Under the pieces are notes generated by a model, which searched no databases, was not told the DNA's origin, and saw only the letters and a list, made by a program, of their open reading frames with translations. This document shows, piece after piece, positions 7,896-16,221 of a DNA stretch of 43,536 bases (the first letter of the stretch is position 1; every line of letters starts with the position of its first letter). Where the stretch lies: assembly GCA_036782715.1 (NCBI GenBank), contig DAIPYN010000011.1:1-43536 (forward strand), in the 5' to 3' direction. The position numbers were made by a program, and so were the translations under genes. Source of the stretch: UBA3478 sp036782715. GTDB taxonomy: Bacteria; Bacteroidota; Bacteroidia; Flavobacteriales; Flavobacteriaceae.

Positions 7896-9008
7896 ATGAA
7901 AGAAGATTTTTACGAAATATTAGGGGTTTCAAAAACTGCCACTGAGGCAGAAATTAAGAAGGCCTACCGAAAAAAGGCGATACAATTTCACCCCGATAAA
8001 AATCCGGGAGACACGGCTGCAGAAGAAAACTTCAAAAAGGCTGCAGAGGCCTATGAGGTTTTAGGCGACCCTGAGAAACGAAGACAATACGACCAATTCG
8101 GACACGCAGCATTCGAAAACGGAGGTGCCGGAGGAGGCATGAATATGGATGATATCTTCAGTCAATTTGGAGATATTTTTGGCAGTGCTTTTGGCGGTGG
8201 ATTCGGCGGCTTCGGGGGCTTCGGCGGAGGTGGAGCACGTCGTGTTAAAGGAACGAACCTTCGAATTCAACTCAAATTGAATTTAGAGGAGATTGCAGAA
8301 GGAGTCGAGAAAAAGGTTAAAGTAAAGCGAAAGGTACAAGCTGAGGGGGTTACCTATAAATCTTGCTCAACCTGTAATGGAACAGGTCAGGTCACTAAGA
8401 TTCAAAATACTATACTTGGTCGAATGCAGACTGCAGCCCCTTGTGGTACTTGCCAGGGGTCGGGTCAATTGTTAGATCAAAAACCAGCAGGAGCTGACGC
8501 CCAAGGCTTGATAGTGAAAGAAGAAACGGTTTCGATCCAAATTCCTGGCGGAGTTGAAGACGGGATGCAGTTAAAGGTATCAGGCAAGGGTAACGACGCT
8601 CCGGGTAACGGAATTGCAGGAGATTTAATTGTTTCGATTAAAGAGGAATCGCACCCTACCTTAAAAAGAGAAGGTGAAAACCTTCATTTTGATCTTAGAA
8701 TCAGTTTTTCTGATGCAGTCTTAGGTGCCTCTAAAGAAATCGATACCGTATCTGGTAAGGTGCGAATCAAAATCGATAAGGGTACCCAATCAGGAAAGGT
8801 TCTGCGACTTAGAGGTAAAGGAATAAAGAGTTTGAACGGATATGGAAAAGGTGATCTACTCGTTCATGTTTTAGTATGGACCCCTCAAAAATTGACTTCT
8901 GAACAAGAGGCCCAATTTGAGAAGTGGTCTTCTGACAAGAACTTTGTTCCAGATCCGCAAAAGGATGATAAATCGACTTTTGATCGCATCCGAGATATGT
9001 TTTCTTGA
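7896..9008 (+). CDS. dnaJ: Chaperone DnaJ (Hsp40) with a two-motif zinc finger
   Basis: A 370-residue co-chaperone stimulating the DnaK ATPase. The J domain spans residues 4-68 with HPD at 32-34, then a Gly/Phe-rich linker (about 75-115), a reduced zinc domain, and two beta-sandwich substrate-binding domains (about 205-350). The zinc domain contains only two CxxCxGxG motifs, CSTCNGTG (157-164) and CGTCQGSG (183-190), instead of four. By position these correspond to motifs II and III, so zinc centre II remains while centre I is absent. I believe this form is shared by flavobacterial relatives. The gene ends before two hairpin terminators. Confidence 0.96.
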   Translation: MKEDFYEILGVSKTATEAEIKKAYRKKAIQFHPDKNPGDTAAEENFKKAAEAYEVLGDPEKRRQYDQFGHAAFENGGAGGGMNMDDIFSQFGDIFGSAFGGGFGGFGGFGGGGARRVKGTNLRIQLKLNLEEIAEGVEKKVKVKRKVQAEGVTYKSCSTCNGTGQVTKIQNTILGRMQTAAPCGTCQGSGQLLDQKPAGADAQGLIVKEETVSIQIPGGVEDGMQLKVSGKGNDAPGNGIAGDLIVSIKEESHPTLKREGENLHFDLRISFSDAVLGASKEIDTVSGKVRIKIDKGTQSGKVLRLRGKGIKSLNGYGKGDLLVHVLVWTPQKLTSEQEAQFEKWSSDKNFVPDPQKDDKSTFDRIRDMFS

Positions 9009-9052
9009 TGAAAAAGACGAGGTTACGAAATAAGTACTATATTAGCCTCTAG

Positions 9053-9083
9053 TATTGGGTAACCAATATTATTTTCTTTTTCA
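9053..9083 (+). terminator. First hairpin terminator after dnaJ
   Basis: TATTGG, a GTAA tetraloop and CCAATA, followed by a T-rich run. The stem has six A/T-rich pairs, so it is weaker than the next hairpin. Confidence 0.5.
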
Positions 9084-9094
9084 TAGCAATTTTT

Positions 9095-9135
9095 CCCATC
9101 CTTAGAACTCGTTTTAAGGGTGGGTTTTGTTTTTT
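9095..9135 (+). terminator. Second intrinsic terminator after dnaJ
   Basis: A 10-bp stem (CCCATCCTTA with TAAGGGTGGG, one G-U pair) with a 10-base loop is followed by a T-rich tract (TTTTGTTTTTT). It separates grpE-dnaJ from the response regulator. Confidence 0.8.
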
Positions 9136-9166
9136 ATGCCTTTTCAAAGTCTTACCTTTATTCACA

Positions 9167-10330
9167 ATGGCAAGAATTCTAATCATCGAAGACGAAGAAA
9201 GCATTAGACGCGTGCTTTCTAAGATCTTGGTTCAATCTGATCCAAGCCATGAGATTATTGAGGCTAAGGATGGTTTAGAAGGGATTCAAATGATCGATCA
9301 AGATGATACGATTGATTTGGTTTTCTGTGATATTAAAATGCCAAAAAAAGACGGAACTGAAGTCTTACAGGCTATTGGTGATCGCACTGATGAATTGCCT
9401 GTAATCATGATATCGGGGCACGGTGATCTCGAAACTGCAGTAGAATGCATGCGATTGGGATCATTCGACTATTTATCTAAGCCACCCGATTTAAATCGAT
9501 TATTGACCACGGCAAAAAATGGCCTCGAACGAAAGAAAATTAAGGCAGAAAACAAGCGTCTTAAAAAACGACTCGTTAAATCAGATCAAATGATTGGCAA
9601 TAGCACAGCGTTAAACGCTATTCGCTCAATGATCGATAAGGTATCAGATACTTCTGCGCGAGTTTTAATTACCGGGCCTAATGGTTCTGGTAAAGAGTTA
9701 GTCGCAAAGGCGCTTCATCAAAATAGCTCTAGATCGAGTTCTTCCTTTGTTGAGGTGAATTGTGCAGCGATACCTTCTGAACTGATTGAAAGCGAGTTAT
9801 TTGGCCATGTTAAAGGTGCATTTACTTCTGCTCATAAGGATCGTGCAGGTAAATTTGAAATGGCTCATGGAGGTACACTTTTTCTAGACGAGATAGGAGA
9901 TATGTCTTTATCTGCTCAAGCGAAAGTTCTACGAGCTCTTCAAGAGTCTCAAATTGTTAGAGTTGGTGCCGAAAAGCCTATAAAGGTTGATGTTCGTGTG
10001 GTTGCGGCTACCAATAAAGACCTTCGTAAAGAAATTGAGGAAGGTCGTTTTCGAGAAGATTTATACCATCGTTTAAGCGTTATTCTTATCGAGGTACCTT
10101 CATTAGATAGTCGTAAAGAGGATATTCCTCAGTTAATCGACCACTTTTCAGCTCAAATTGCAGAGCAGATGGGTGTCGTGAATAAATCTATTGATAAAGA
10201 TGCGTTAAAGGCATTAGTTTCGAGGTCGTATCCTGGAAATATTCGTGAACTTCGCAACATTGTAGAACGATTAATGATTTTATCTGAGGATAAAATCACT
10301 TTAGAACTTGTTAGATCATTCGCCTTATGA
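9167..10330 (+). CDS. Sigma-54 response regulator without a DNA-binding domain
   Basis: A 387-residue NtrC-type activator. The receiver domain (about 3-118) has Asp55 as the phospho-acceptor, Ser83 and Lys105. A charged linker follows, then the AAA+ sigma-54 interaction domain (about 141-372) with Walker A GPNGSGKE (Lys176), the sigma-54 contact loop as GAFTSA (217-222, Ser for the usual Gly), Walker B GTLFLDEIGD and YPGNIRELRN near the end. The protein stops about 15 residues after the AAA+ domain, so the usual C-terminal Fis-type helix-turn-helix is missing. It would therefore act from solution or through a partner. The stop overlaps the M28 peptidase start (ATGA). A TACCTTTA box ends six bases before the ATG. 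No partner histidine kinase is in the window. Confidence 0.93.
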   Translation: MARILIIEDEESIRRVLSKILVQSDPSHEIIEAKDGLEGIQMIDQDDTIDLVFCDIKMPKKDGTEVLQAIGDRTDELPVIMISGHGDLETAVECMRLGSFDYLSKPPDLNRLLTTAKNGLERKKIKAENKRLKKRLVKSDQMIGNSTALNAIRSMIDKVSDTSARVLITGPNGSGKELVAKALHQNSSRSSSSFVEVNCAAIPSELIESELFGHVKGAFTSAHKDRAGKFEMAHGGTLFLDEIGDMSLSAQAKVLRALQESQIVRVGAEKPIKVDVRVVAATNKDLRKEIEEGRFREDLYHRLSVILIEVPSLDSRKEDIPQLIDHFSAQIAEQMGVVNKSIDKDALKALVSRSYPGNIRELRNIVERLMILSEDKITLELVRSFAL

Positions 10331-11727
10331 GATTTTATTTTGCTTTTATTCTTTTGGTTTCCTTCCAACTTTCTACGGCTCAGACCTCTGAGGTAAACGA
10401 AAAGGAGGATGCAGTAACTATTAAGCAGATTTTTGATACGGCCCTTACTAATGGTAAAGCGCACGACTGGCTTCGATTTCTGTCTTTACAAATAGGAGGT
10501 AGGTTGTCAGGATCAGTAGAGGCTGAACAGGCCGTTGAGTATACGAAATCAGAATTAGAAGCTTTAGGTTTAGATCGTGTTTATCTGCAACCGGTAATGG
10601 TGCCGAAGTGGGTTCGTGGAGCTCCTGAGTTTGCGTACATTGAAACGACTCCTGGAGTGACTACTACTGTTCCTATTACTGCGCTTGGTGGTTCTATAGC
10701 TACCTCAAGTATGGGTTTAAAGGCTGAAATAGTTGAGGTAAAGTCGCTCGATGAATTGGAGCAGCTGGGGCGTACAAAGATTGAGGGTAAAATTGTCTTC
10801 TATAATCGTCCGATGGAACCAACTTTGATTAATACGTTTGCTGCCTACGGTGGATGTGTTGACCAGCGTTATTCTGGAGCTGAAGCTGCCGCAAAATTTG
10901 GAGCTGTTGGTGTTATTGTTCGCTCCATGAACTTACGTATAGATGACTTTCCGCATACTGGGGCAATGAGTTATGGAGACTTGCCTTTAGATCAGCGTAT
11001 TCCGGCTGCAGCGATCAGTACGAAAGGGGCAGATTTATTGTCAGCAACGCTTTCGCTTCACAAACAAACTCAATTCTATTTTAAACAGAATAGTAGAAAC
11101 TTTCCTGATGTAAAATCATACAATGTTATCGGTGAGATTAAAGGAAGTCTTTACCCTGATGAAATTATGGTTGTCGGCGGACATTTAGATTCTTGGGATT
11201 TAGGAGATGGCTCTCATGATGACGGAGCGGGAGTCGTTCAGTCGATGGATGTTTTGTCTCTTCTAAAACAGGTTGGTTATCGCCCGAAACGCACTATTCG
11301 TGTGGTTCTATTTATGAATGAAGAGAATGGATTAAGAGGAGGAAATGAATATGCCAGAGTAGCATTAGCTGAAGGCGAGAAGCACGTGTTTGCATTAGAA
11401 AGCGATAGTGGAGGTTTTACTCCAAGAGGTTTTTCTTTTGACACCGATAAAGAGACTTTTGGTCAGATCAAATCTTGGTCCAATTACTTTTATCCTTATC
11501 TCTCTGATCGATTTGAATTAGGTGGTAGTGGAGCAGATATTGGTCCACTAAAACCTCAAGGGTTAATTCTGGCAGGTTTAAAACCTGACTCTCAACGTTA
11601 CTTTGATCACCACCACTCAGATAACGATCGCTTTGAGCACGTTAATAAAAGAGAATTAGAACTCGGGGCTGCTGCAATGACAGCACTTATCTATCTGATG
11701 GATAATTATTTGCCTCAAAAGAATTAA
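10327..11727 (+). CDS. Secreted M28 family metallopeptidase, carboxypeptidase Q-like
   Basis: A 466-residue exported zinc peptidase. The signal peptide covers residues 1-19 (cut after LSTAQ). A protease-associated (PA) domain is inserted at about 130-250. The catalytic M28 core has ligands and acids in GGHLDSWDLGDG (His286), HDDGAG (Asp298/299), NEENGLRGG (Glu332/333), LESDSGG (Asp360) and the C-terminal HHHSDNDR (His429/430). Overall order resembles plasma glutamate carboxypeptidase (carboxypeptidase Q), which trims dipeptides. No sorting tail of a type IX secretion substrate is seen, so a periplasmic location is likely. It is coupled by a 4-base overlap to the sigma-54 activator. Confidence 0.92.
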   Translation: MRFYFAFILLVSFQLSTAQTSEVNEKEDAVTIKQIFDTALTNGKAHDWLRFLSLQIGGRLSGSVEAEQAVEYTKSELEALGLDRVYLQPVMVPKWVRGAPEFAYIETTPGVTTTVPITALGGSIATSSMGLKAEIVEVKSLDELEQLGRTKIEGKIVFYNRPMEPTLINTFAAYGGCVDQRYSGAEAAAKFGAVGVIVRSMNLRIDDFPHTGAMSYGDLPLDQRIPAAAISTKGADLLSATLSLHKQTQFYFKQNSRNFPDVKSYNVIGEIKGSLYPDEIMVVGGHLDSWDLGDGSHDDGAGVVQSMDVLSLLKQVGYRPKRTIRVVLFMNEENGLRGGNEYARVALAEGEKHVFALESDSGGFTPRGFSFDTDKETFGQIKSWSNYFYPYLSDRFELGGSGADIGPLKPQGLILAGLKPDSQRYFDHHHSDNDRFEHVNKRELELGAAAMTALIYLMDNYLPQKN

Positions 11728-11751
11728 TACAACTTACTTAAAATTACAATT

Positions 11752-12684
11752 ATGCAGGAGGGTATTTACGCTCGATTTACTACGTCTAAAGGACAAATTC
11801 TTGTTCAGCTCACTCACGATAAGACCCCAGGAACGGTAGGGAATTTTGTGGCATTAGCCGAAGGTAATCTTGAAAATTCAGCAAAACCACAGGGTACACC
11901 TTATTACGATGGTTTAAAATTTCATAGAGTGATCGCTGATTTTATGATTCAAGGAGGATGCCCTTTGGGAACAGGTACGGGTGACCCAGGATATAAATTT
12001 GACGATGAGTTTGTACCTGAGCTAAAGCATGATGGCCCTGGAGTACTCTCTATGGCTAACGCAGGCCCTGGAACCAATGGTAGCCAGTTTTTTATTACAC
12101 ACACTGCAACTCCTTGGCTAGATGGAAAACATACCGTTTTCGGTAAGGTAGTTGAAGGGCAAGAAGTAGTAGACGCGATTGCTCAAGACGATGTTATTGA
12201 AACATTGGTCATTGAGCGAGTAGGAGATGCTGCACAGAATTGGAATGCCGTAGAGGCTTTTCGTGTTTTTGAAAATGCTCGAGCGAAGCGTGAGGAAGAA
12301 GCCAAAAAAGCGGCTCAAGAAGCACTCGATAAACTCGCTGCGGGTTTTGATCAAACAGATTCTGGACTTCGATACAAGATTATTCAAAAGGGTTCAGGTG
12401 CTCAAGCCGAAAAAGGAAAGAGTGTTTCAGTTCATTATGAAGGAAGCCTCGATAACGGTCAAGTATTTGACTCTTCTTATCGCCGTAAAGACCCAATTAC
12501 TTTTACGTTAGGAATCGGACAAGTAATACAAGGATGGGATGAAGGTATCGCGCTCTTAAAAGAGGGAGATAAAGCACGTTTTGTAATCCCGTCATACCTC
12601 GGCTATGGAGAACGTGGTGCAGGAGGAGTAATTCCACCAAATGCTACCTTAGTTTTTGATGTAGAACTAGTAAAAGTCGGATAA
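11752..12684 (+). CDS. Cyclophilin-FKBP fusion peptidyl-prolyl isomerase
   Basis: A 310-residue protein joining two unrelated prolyl isomerase folds. Residues 5-158 are a cyclophilin with catalytic-site residues retained (Arg59, Phe64, Gln67, Phe113, Trp122, His127). A helical charged linker (about 165-197) follows. Residues 205-309 are an FKBP domain with pocket residues retained (Tyr229, Phe239, Asp240, Val258, Ile259, Trp262, Tyr282, Phe302). No signal peptide is seen, so it is cytoplasmic. It corresponds to the cyclophilin-first type of dual-family immunophilin. The stop overlaps the following YfiT-like start by one base. Confidence 0.94.
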   Translation: MQEGIYARFTTSKGQILVQLTHDKTPGTVGNFVALAEGNLENSAKPQGTPYYDGLKFHRVIADFMIQGGCPLGTGTGDPGYKFDDEFVPELKHDGPGVLSMANAGPGTNGSQFFITHTATPWLDGKHTVFGKVVEGQEVVDAIAQDDVIETLVIERVGDAAQNWNAVEAFRVFENARAKREEEAKKAAQEALDKLAAGFDQTDSGLRYKIIQKGSGAQAEKGKSVSVHYEGSLDNGQVFDSSYRRKDPITFTLGIGQVIQGWDEGIALLKEGDKARFVIPSYLGYGERGAGGVIPPNATLVFDVELVKVG

Positions 12685-13208
12685 TGATCACCGAGCAGTA
12701 CCCAATCGGACCCTTTCAATTGCCCACGGTAATCAGTGAAGAGGATATCTTGAGGGCTACTGAACAATTGGAGCAATTTCCGAGCAAGCTGAGCGACTTG
12801 GTTTCAAACTGGGATGATATGCAGTTGGATACCCCTTACCGCACAGGATCTTGGACGGCAAGACAACTCATTCATCACATCGCCGATAGTCACGCTCACA
12901 GTTTTATTAGATATAAGTGGGCCTTATCAGAGCAAACCCCTCTTATCAAGGCCTATGACCAAGATGGTTGGGCCTCACTCAGTGATGCGAAGATGCCTAT
13001 CGAGAGTTCATTGAATCTGATTCAAGCAATCCATAACAAGCTTGTTTTTATTATCAGAAGTTTAAGTGCATCTGATTTAGAAAAGACTTTCATACATCCA
13101 GAAAATAATAAGGAGCGTAATCTCAAAGAGAACACGCTCCTATATGCTTGGCACAGTGGCCACCATTACGCTCACTTAGAAAACCTAGCGAAGTGCAAGG
13201 GTTGGTAG
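12684..13208 (+). CDS. DinB-superfamily YfiT/BstA-like thiol transferase
   Basis: A 174-residue four-helix-bundle metalloprotein of the DinB superfamily, YfiT subgroup. Its Bacillus subtilis relative (BstA/YfiT) is reported as a bacillithiol S-transferase. Residues matching the metal triad are His65 (LIHHIADSH), His160 and His164 (WHSGHHYAH). The opening YPIGPFQLP and the PYRTGSWTARQLIHH block are YfiT hallmarks. A bacillithiol role is supported indirectly by bshC at the far end of this window. The start overlaps the preceding stop by one base, and only two bases separate its stop from the convergent M14 peptidase. Confidence 0.87.
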   Translation: MITEQYPIGPFQLPTVISEEDILRATEQLEQFPSKLSDLVSNWDDMQLDTPYRTGSWTARQLIHHIADSHAHSFIRYKWALSEQTPLIKAYDQDGWASLSDAKMPIESSLNLIQAIHNKLVFIIRSLSASDLEKTFIHPENNKERNLKENTLLYAWHSGHHYAHLENLAKCKGW

Positions 13209-13210
13209 TC

Positions 13211-15748
13211 TTACATTGAGTCACCGAAGAATAAAGCGTTCATTAGTAATCGGTTGGTGCCGTACCAGAAGGCTCTAAAATTAGTGTTATCGGTGAATCC
13301 GATCACTTTTCCACGTCCTATCGATTTTATAGAAAGCGCAGAGCTGCCTTTTAATGCTTCTAAATTCTCTTCAGAAATATAACCACTAAGTAGCGGTGAT
13401 TGTGTATAGGTCAATGGGTTTTCAAAACTATTTGATCGGGGTTCGACAAAAAGATTCGTGTTTCTAAATAGCGCAATTTTATCGGTTGTATATCCGAAAT
13501 TGATAGGATGTGATCGATCAATATTTGCTTCAAAGATTGCTCCACCCGTTACTTGTGCTCCGTAGTAATTCCTTGCTTGGTCAAATCTTAGACTCTTTGC
13601 GGCTGCTACTTTTGCTTGTCGCGTATTAAAACTTAAGAGTTCGTTAGAATTCAACCAGTTTAAGGCATTTCGATATCCGATAAGTGTTCCACCTTCTCGC
13701 ACCCATTGCTTCAGTTTCGACGCTGCAGCATCGTTTAAAGGGTTTGGGCCATAACCAAGACTAGGAATGATAATATCTGTATAACGATCAAGGTTTACCG
13801 AAGAAACTCTCGATGCTTCAAGTTTGGTTACCTTGATATTGTAGCGCTGATCGAATAGGTGCCAGATTTCTCCAGCATCATAAGAACTTATTCCTGTACC
13901 TACTAATAGTGCTACAGCAATAGGTTCAACGGCATCGAAATTATTACTTCCAAAGTCAATCCCTTCTGTAAGTCCGGTTGAAGCTGAATGAACTTCGAGT
14001 GGATGTTTCGATGCAAAATCTGAAAGCATTGTATAAATCTCATCGGATCTGTTTTCTTGATTTTGCAGCGCAATCATTAAGGTTCCATAATCATAAGATC
14101 TACCCGCAAGTTTGAAAGGTGTCATTGCTACCTTTACTCGAATGCCTTTTTGAGTAAGGGCATGAAGTAGTTTTGGTGCATAATAGTCGTGCCATTCAAA
14201 AAGATAACCGTAATTACTTTTTTCTTCAACGCTACCTTTTGGCATATCAATCGTAGATACAGGAGTCATATTGACTGATGGTTTTTTCAATACTTTTTCA
14301 CTAGATACACCGAATGCGTGCGGAAATGTCCAAGCTGAAATGTCATAGAATAAACTATCCGTAAAAGTGGTTCTCTCCTCGAAAATAGCGTCAACCAGTC
14401 TTGGGTTTCTTTGATTCAGTGGAACAAAATAGCTTTTACCTGAACCGAATTCTTTTTTCCCACTTTGGTAATCTTCTTCTAGCGCCATAACGCTAATACC
14501 GTGACGTTTTAATACCTCGGTTAGGTGCCATGCGCTACCTGCATCTTTGGTAGTTCCAAATACATAACCACTAGTCTTGTGAGCAGCAGCTTCTTTTCTC
14601 AAAGTAGCGTAGTAGTCTTTCTGGTACTCCATCAATTTAGATTTCAATCCATTCGCTGCCTCAAGGGTAGATAGGGCAGTGGTGAATTGATTTCTAATGG
14701 TGAAAGGAAAAGTTAAAAGTCCATTTTCACTTTCTTGGCCGTGGCCTCGAGAACTTCCTTGTTCGAAAAGAATTCCTATGGTTCCATTCAAATCAGGAAA
14801 GGTAGACCCCTTTCCGTAGTAATAATCATCGTAGTTCTCTTCAGAGTAATAGAGTGAGCCAATCTTATCGAGTGCCTTAGCATGATAAGATCCAATCATT
14901 TTGGTTAGCTCTTGGTTAATCTTCGGAGTGAGCGGATGCACACGGGTAGGCTCTCCGGGTTGAAAGAAGAAAGTCGAATTGGTTCCCATCTCGTGGTGGT
15001 CGGTAAGTACATTGGGTAACCATTTGTGATAGGTTGCTATTCTAGCTCTACTTTCGGGTAATTGAACGGGTAGCCAATCTCTGTTTAGGTCAAACCAATA
15101 GTGGTTGGTTCTTCCTCCCGGCCAGACCTCTCGATATTCTCTATCATTCGGGTCGTAGTTTAATTGATGGGCTCGGTGAACATTTGCCCAGTAAGCAAAT
15201 CGCTGTAGTCCGTCAGGGTTAAAACTTGGGTCGAATAGAATTACTGTATTTTCTAAATCTGCTAAAACCTCATTCGATGCAGCGAGATGGTAGGCATAGG
15301 CTAGTGCGGCGTTTGATCCACTCGGTTCATTTCCATGAATAGAGAATCCTTGGTAGATTACTACCGGCATATCCGCTTTTGGCTCCATCTCTCCGTTAAC
15401 CAACTTCTTTCGATTGGCTACAATTTGATCAATTCGTTCATGATTTCTCGGCGAAGTCACGGTAAGAAGAACTAAGGGTCTGCCTTCGAAGGTTTCTCCT
15501 CTATTTTCGAGCGAAATACGATCACTAGCCTCAGAGAGTACTTGTAAGTATTGAATCAGCTTGTCATGTGTGATGTGCCATTCACCTACCTCGTGACCAA
15601 TAACCGATTGCGGAGTAGGAATGTCTGAATCATAAGTGTGGTTGTTAGGTAGATAATAATTCAAATCTACCGTATCTGAACCTACTTGACCTAAGGCGAA
15701 TAGGGGTAGGCACAGTACTAAAATACTGCGTAAAAAATGGTTTCTCAT
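13211..15748 (-). CDS. Large secreted M14 zinc carboxypeptidase
   Basis: An 845-residue exported metallopeptidase. The signal peptide lies at 1-20. The M14 catalytic domain (about 60-370) has zinc ligands His138 and Glu141 in IHGNE, His251/252 in TDHHEMG, and catalytic Glu329 in GILFEQG. LNRDW holds the conserved substrate arginine (Arg223). The C-terminal half (about 590-840) resembles a class I glutamine-amidotransferase-like fold (IAVALLVGTGISSYDAGEIW, DIIIPSLGYG, REGGTLIGYR) and ends in a conserved FTDNTNFRAFWYG block. It is distantly paralogous to the protein encoded at 39538-41964. It follows the DUF3276 gene by 17 bases. Confidence 0.92.
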   Translation of the reverse strand: MRNHFLRSILVLCLPLFALGQVGSDTVDLNYYLPNNHTYDSDIPTPQSVIGHEVGEWHITHDKLIQYLQVLSEASDRISLENRGETFEGRPLVLLTVTSPRNHERIDQIVANRKKLVNGEMEPKADMPVVIYQGFSIHGNEPSGSNAALAYAYHLAASNEVLADLENTVILFDPSFNPDGLQRFAYWANVHRAHQLNYDPNDREYREVWPGGRTNHYWFDLNRDWLPVQLPESRARIATYHKWLPNVLTDHHEMGTNSTFFFQPGEPTRVHPLTPKINQELTKMIGSYHAKALDKIGSLYYSEENYDDYYYGKGSTFPDLNGTIGILFEQGSSRGHGQESENGLLTFPFTIRNQFTTALSTLEAANGLKSKLMEYQKDYYATLRKEAAAHKTSGYVFGTTKDAGSAWHLTEVLKRHGISVMALEEDYQSGKKEFGSGKSYFVPLNQRNPRLVDAIFEERTTFTDSLFYDISAWTFPHAFGVSSEKVLKKPSVNMTPVSTIDMPKGSVEEKSNYGYLFEWHDYYAPKLLHALTQKGIRVKVAMTPFKLAGRSYDYGTLMIALQNQENRSDEIYTMLSDFASKHPLEVHSASTGLTEGIDFGSNNFDAVEPIAVALLVGTGISSYDAGEIWHLFDQRYNIKVTKLEASRVSSVNLDRYTDIIIPSLGYGPNPLNDAAASKLKQWVREGGTLIGYRNALNWLNSNELLSFNTRQAKVAAAKSLRFDQARNYYGAQVTGGAIFEANIDRSHPINFGYTTDKIALFRNTNLFVEPRSNSFENPLTYTQSPLLSGYISEENLEALKGSSALSIKSIGRGKVIGFTDNTNFRAFWYGTNRLLMNALFFGDSM

Positions 15749-15765
15749 TGTCTAGTAATTAGCGT

Positions 15766-16161
15766 TTAAATGTCTTCGAAACTGATATCGGTGAAGGAAG
15801 AACTGTCATTCTTTGCGTCTTCAGCTGAAACATCATTGGTCTCGTTTTGGAAATTAGATTCCTTTTGATAATCTGAACGGTGTCTTTCAGAAATGACTTC
15901 TTCTCCTTTTTGGTCAATGATAAAGGACATCATTTCATCGAGAGTTTCCTTGAAAGATTCAAAATCTTCCTTATATAAATAAATCTTGTGTTTCTTGTAA
16001 TGAAAACTTCCATCAGGATTGGTGAACTTTTTACTCTCGGTAAGGGTTAAGTAATAATCACCTGCTTTTGTGGCGCGAACATCAAAGAAATACGTACGTC
16101 TACCTGCTCGCACTACCTTTGAAAAAATCTCTTCTTGTTCTGTATTCACCTTATTTTCCAT
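15766..16161 (-). CDS. DUF3276 PUR-alpha-like nucleic-acid-binding protein
   Basis: A 131-residue protein. Its core (about 10-85: EEIFSKVVRAGRRTYFFDVR, YYLTLTESKK, YKKHKIYLYKEDFESF) is the DUF3276 domain, related to the PUR-alpha fold that binds single-stranded DNA or RNA. The C-terminal 45 residues are acidic and low-complexity. It is common in Bacteroidota as a small abundant-type protein, and a nucleic-acid-binding role is known only by fold. Upstream on the minus strand, TTG-N20-CAAATTTG resembles the lineage promoter with one -7 mismatch. The M14 peptidase gene follows closely. Confidence 0.88.
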   Translation of the reverse strand: MENKVNTEQEEIFSKVVRAGRRTYFFDVRATKAGDYYLTLTESKKFTNPDGSFHYKKHKIYLYKEDFESFKETLDEMMSFIIDQKGEEVISERHRSDYQKESNFQNETNDVSAEDAKNDSSSFTDISFEDI

Positions 16162-16221
16162 GAAATAGTTTAATTATGTCTATCTCAAATTTGGAAAAAA
16201 AAAGAATGTTGGGCAACTTTT

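Noticed and set aside
9009..9166. Possible tRNA or small RNA gene in the dnaJ-response regulator gap
   Set aside because: The structure is explained by two terminator hairpins; no cloverleaf or T-loop motif is present.
16190..16221. GTTG/CAAC hairpin after the ABC exporter as a terminator
   Set aside because: Its stem is only four bases with a two-base loop; the T-rich stretch belongs to the spacer of the DUF3276 promoter.
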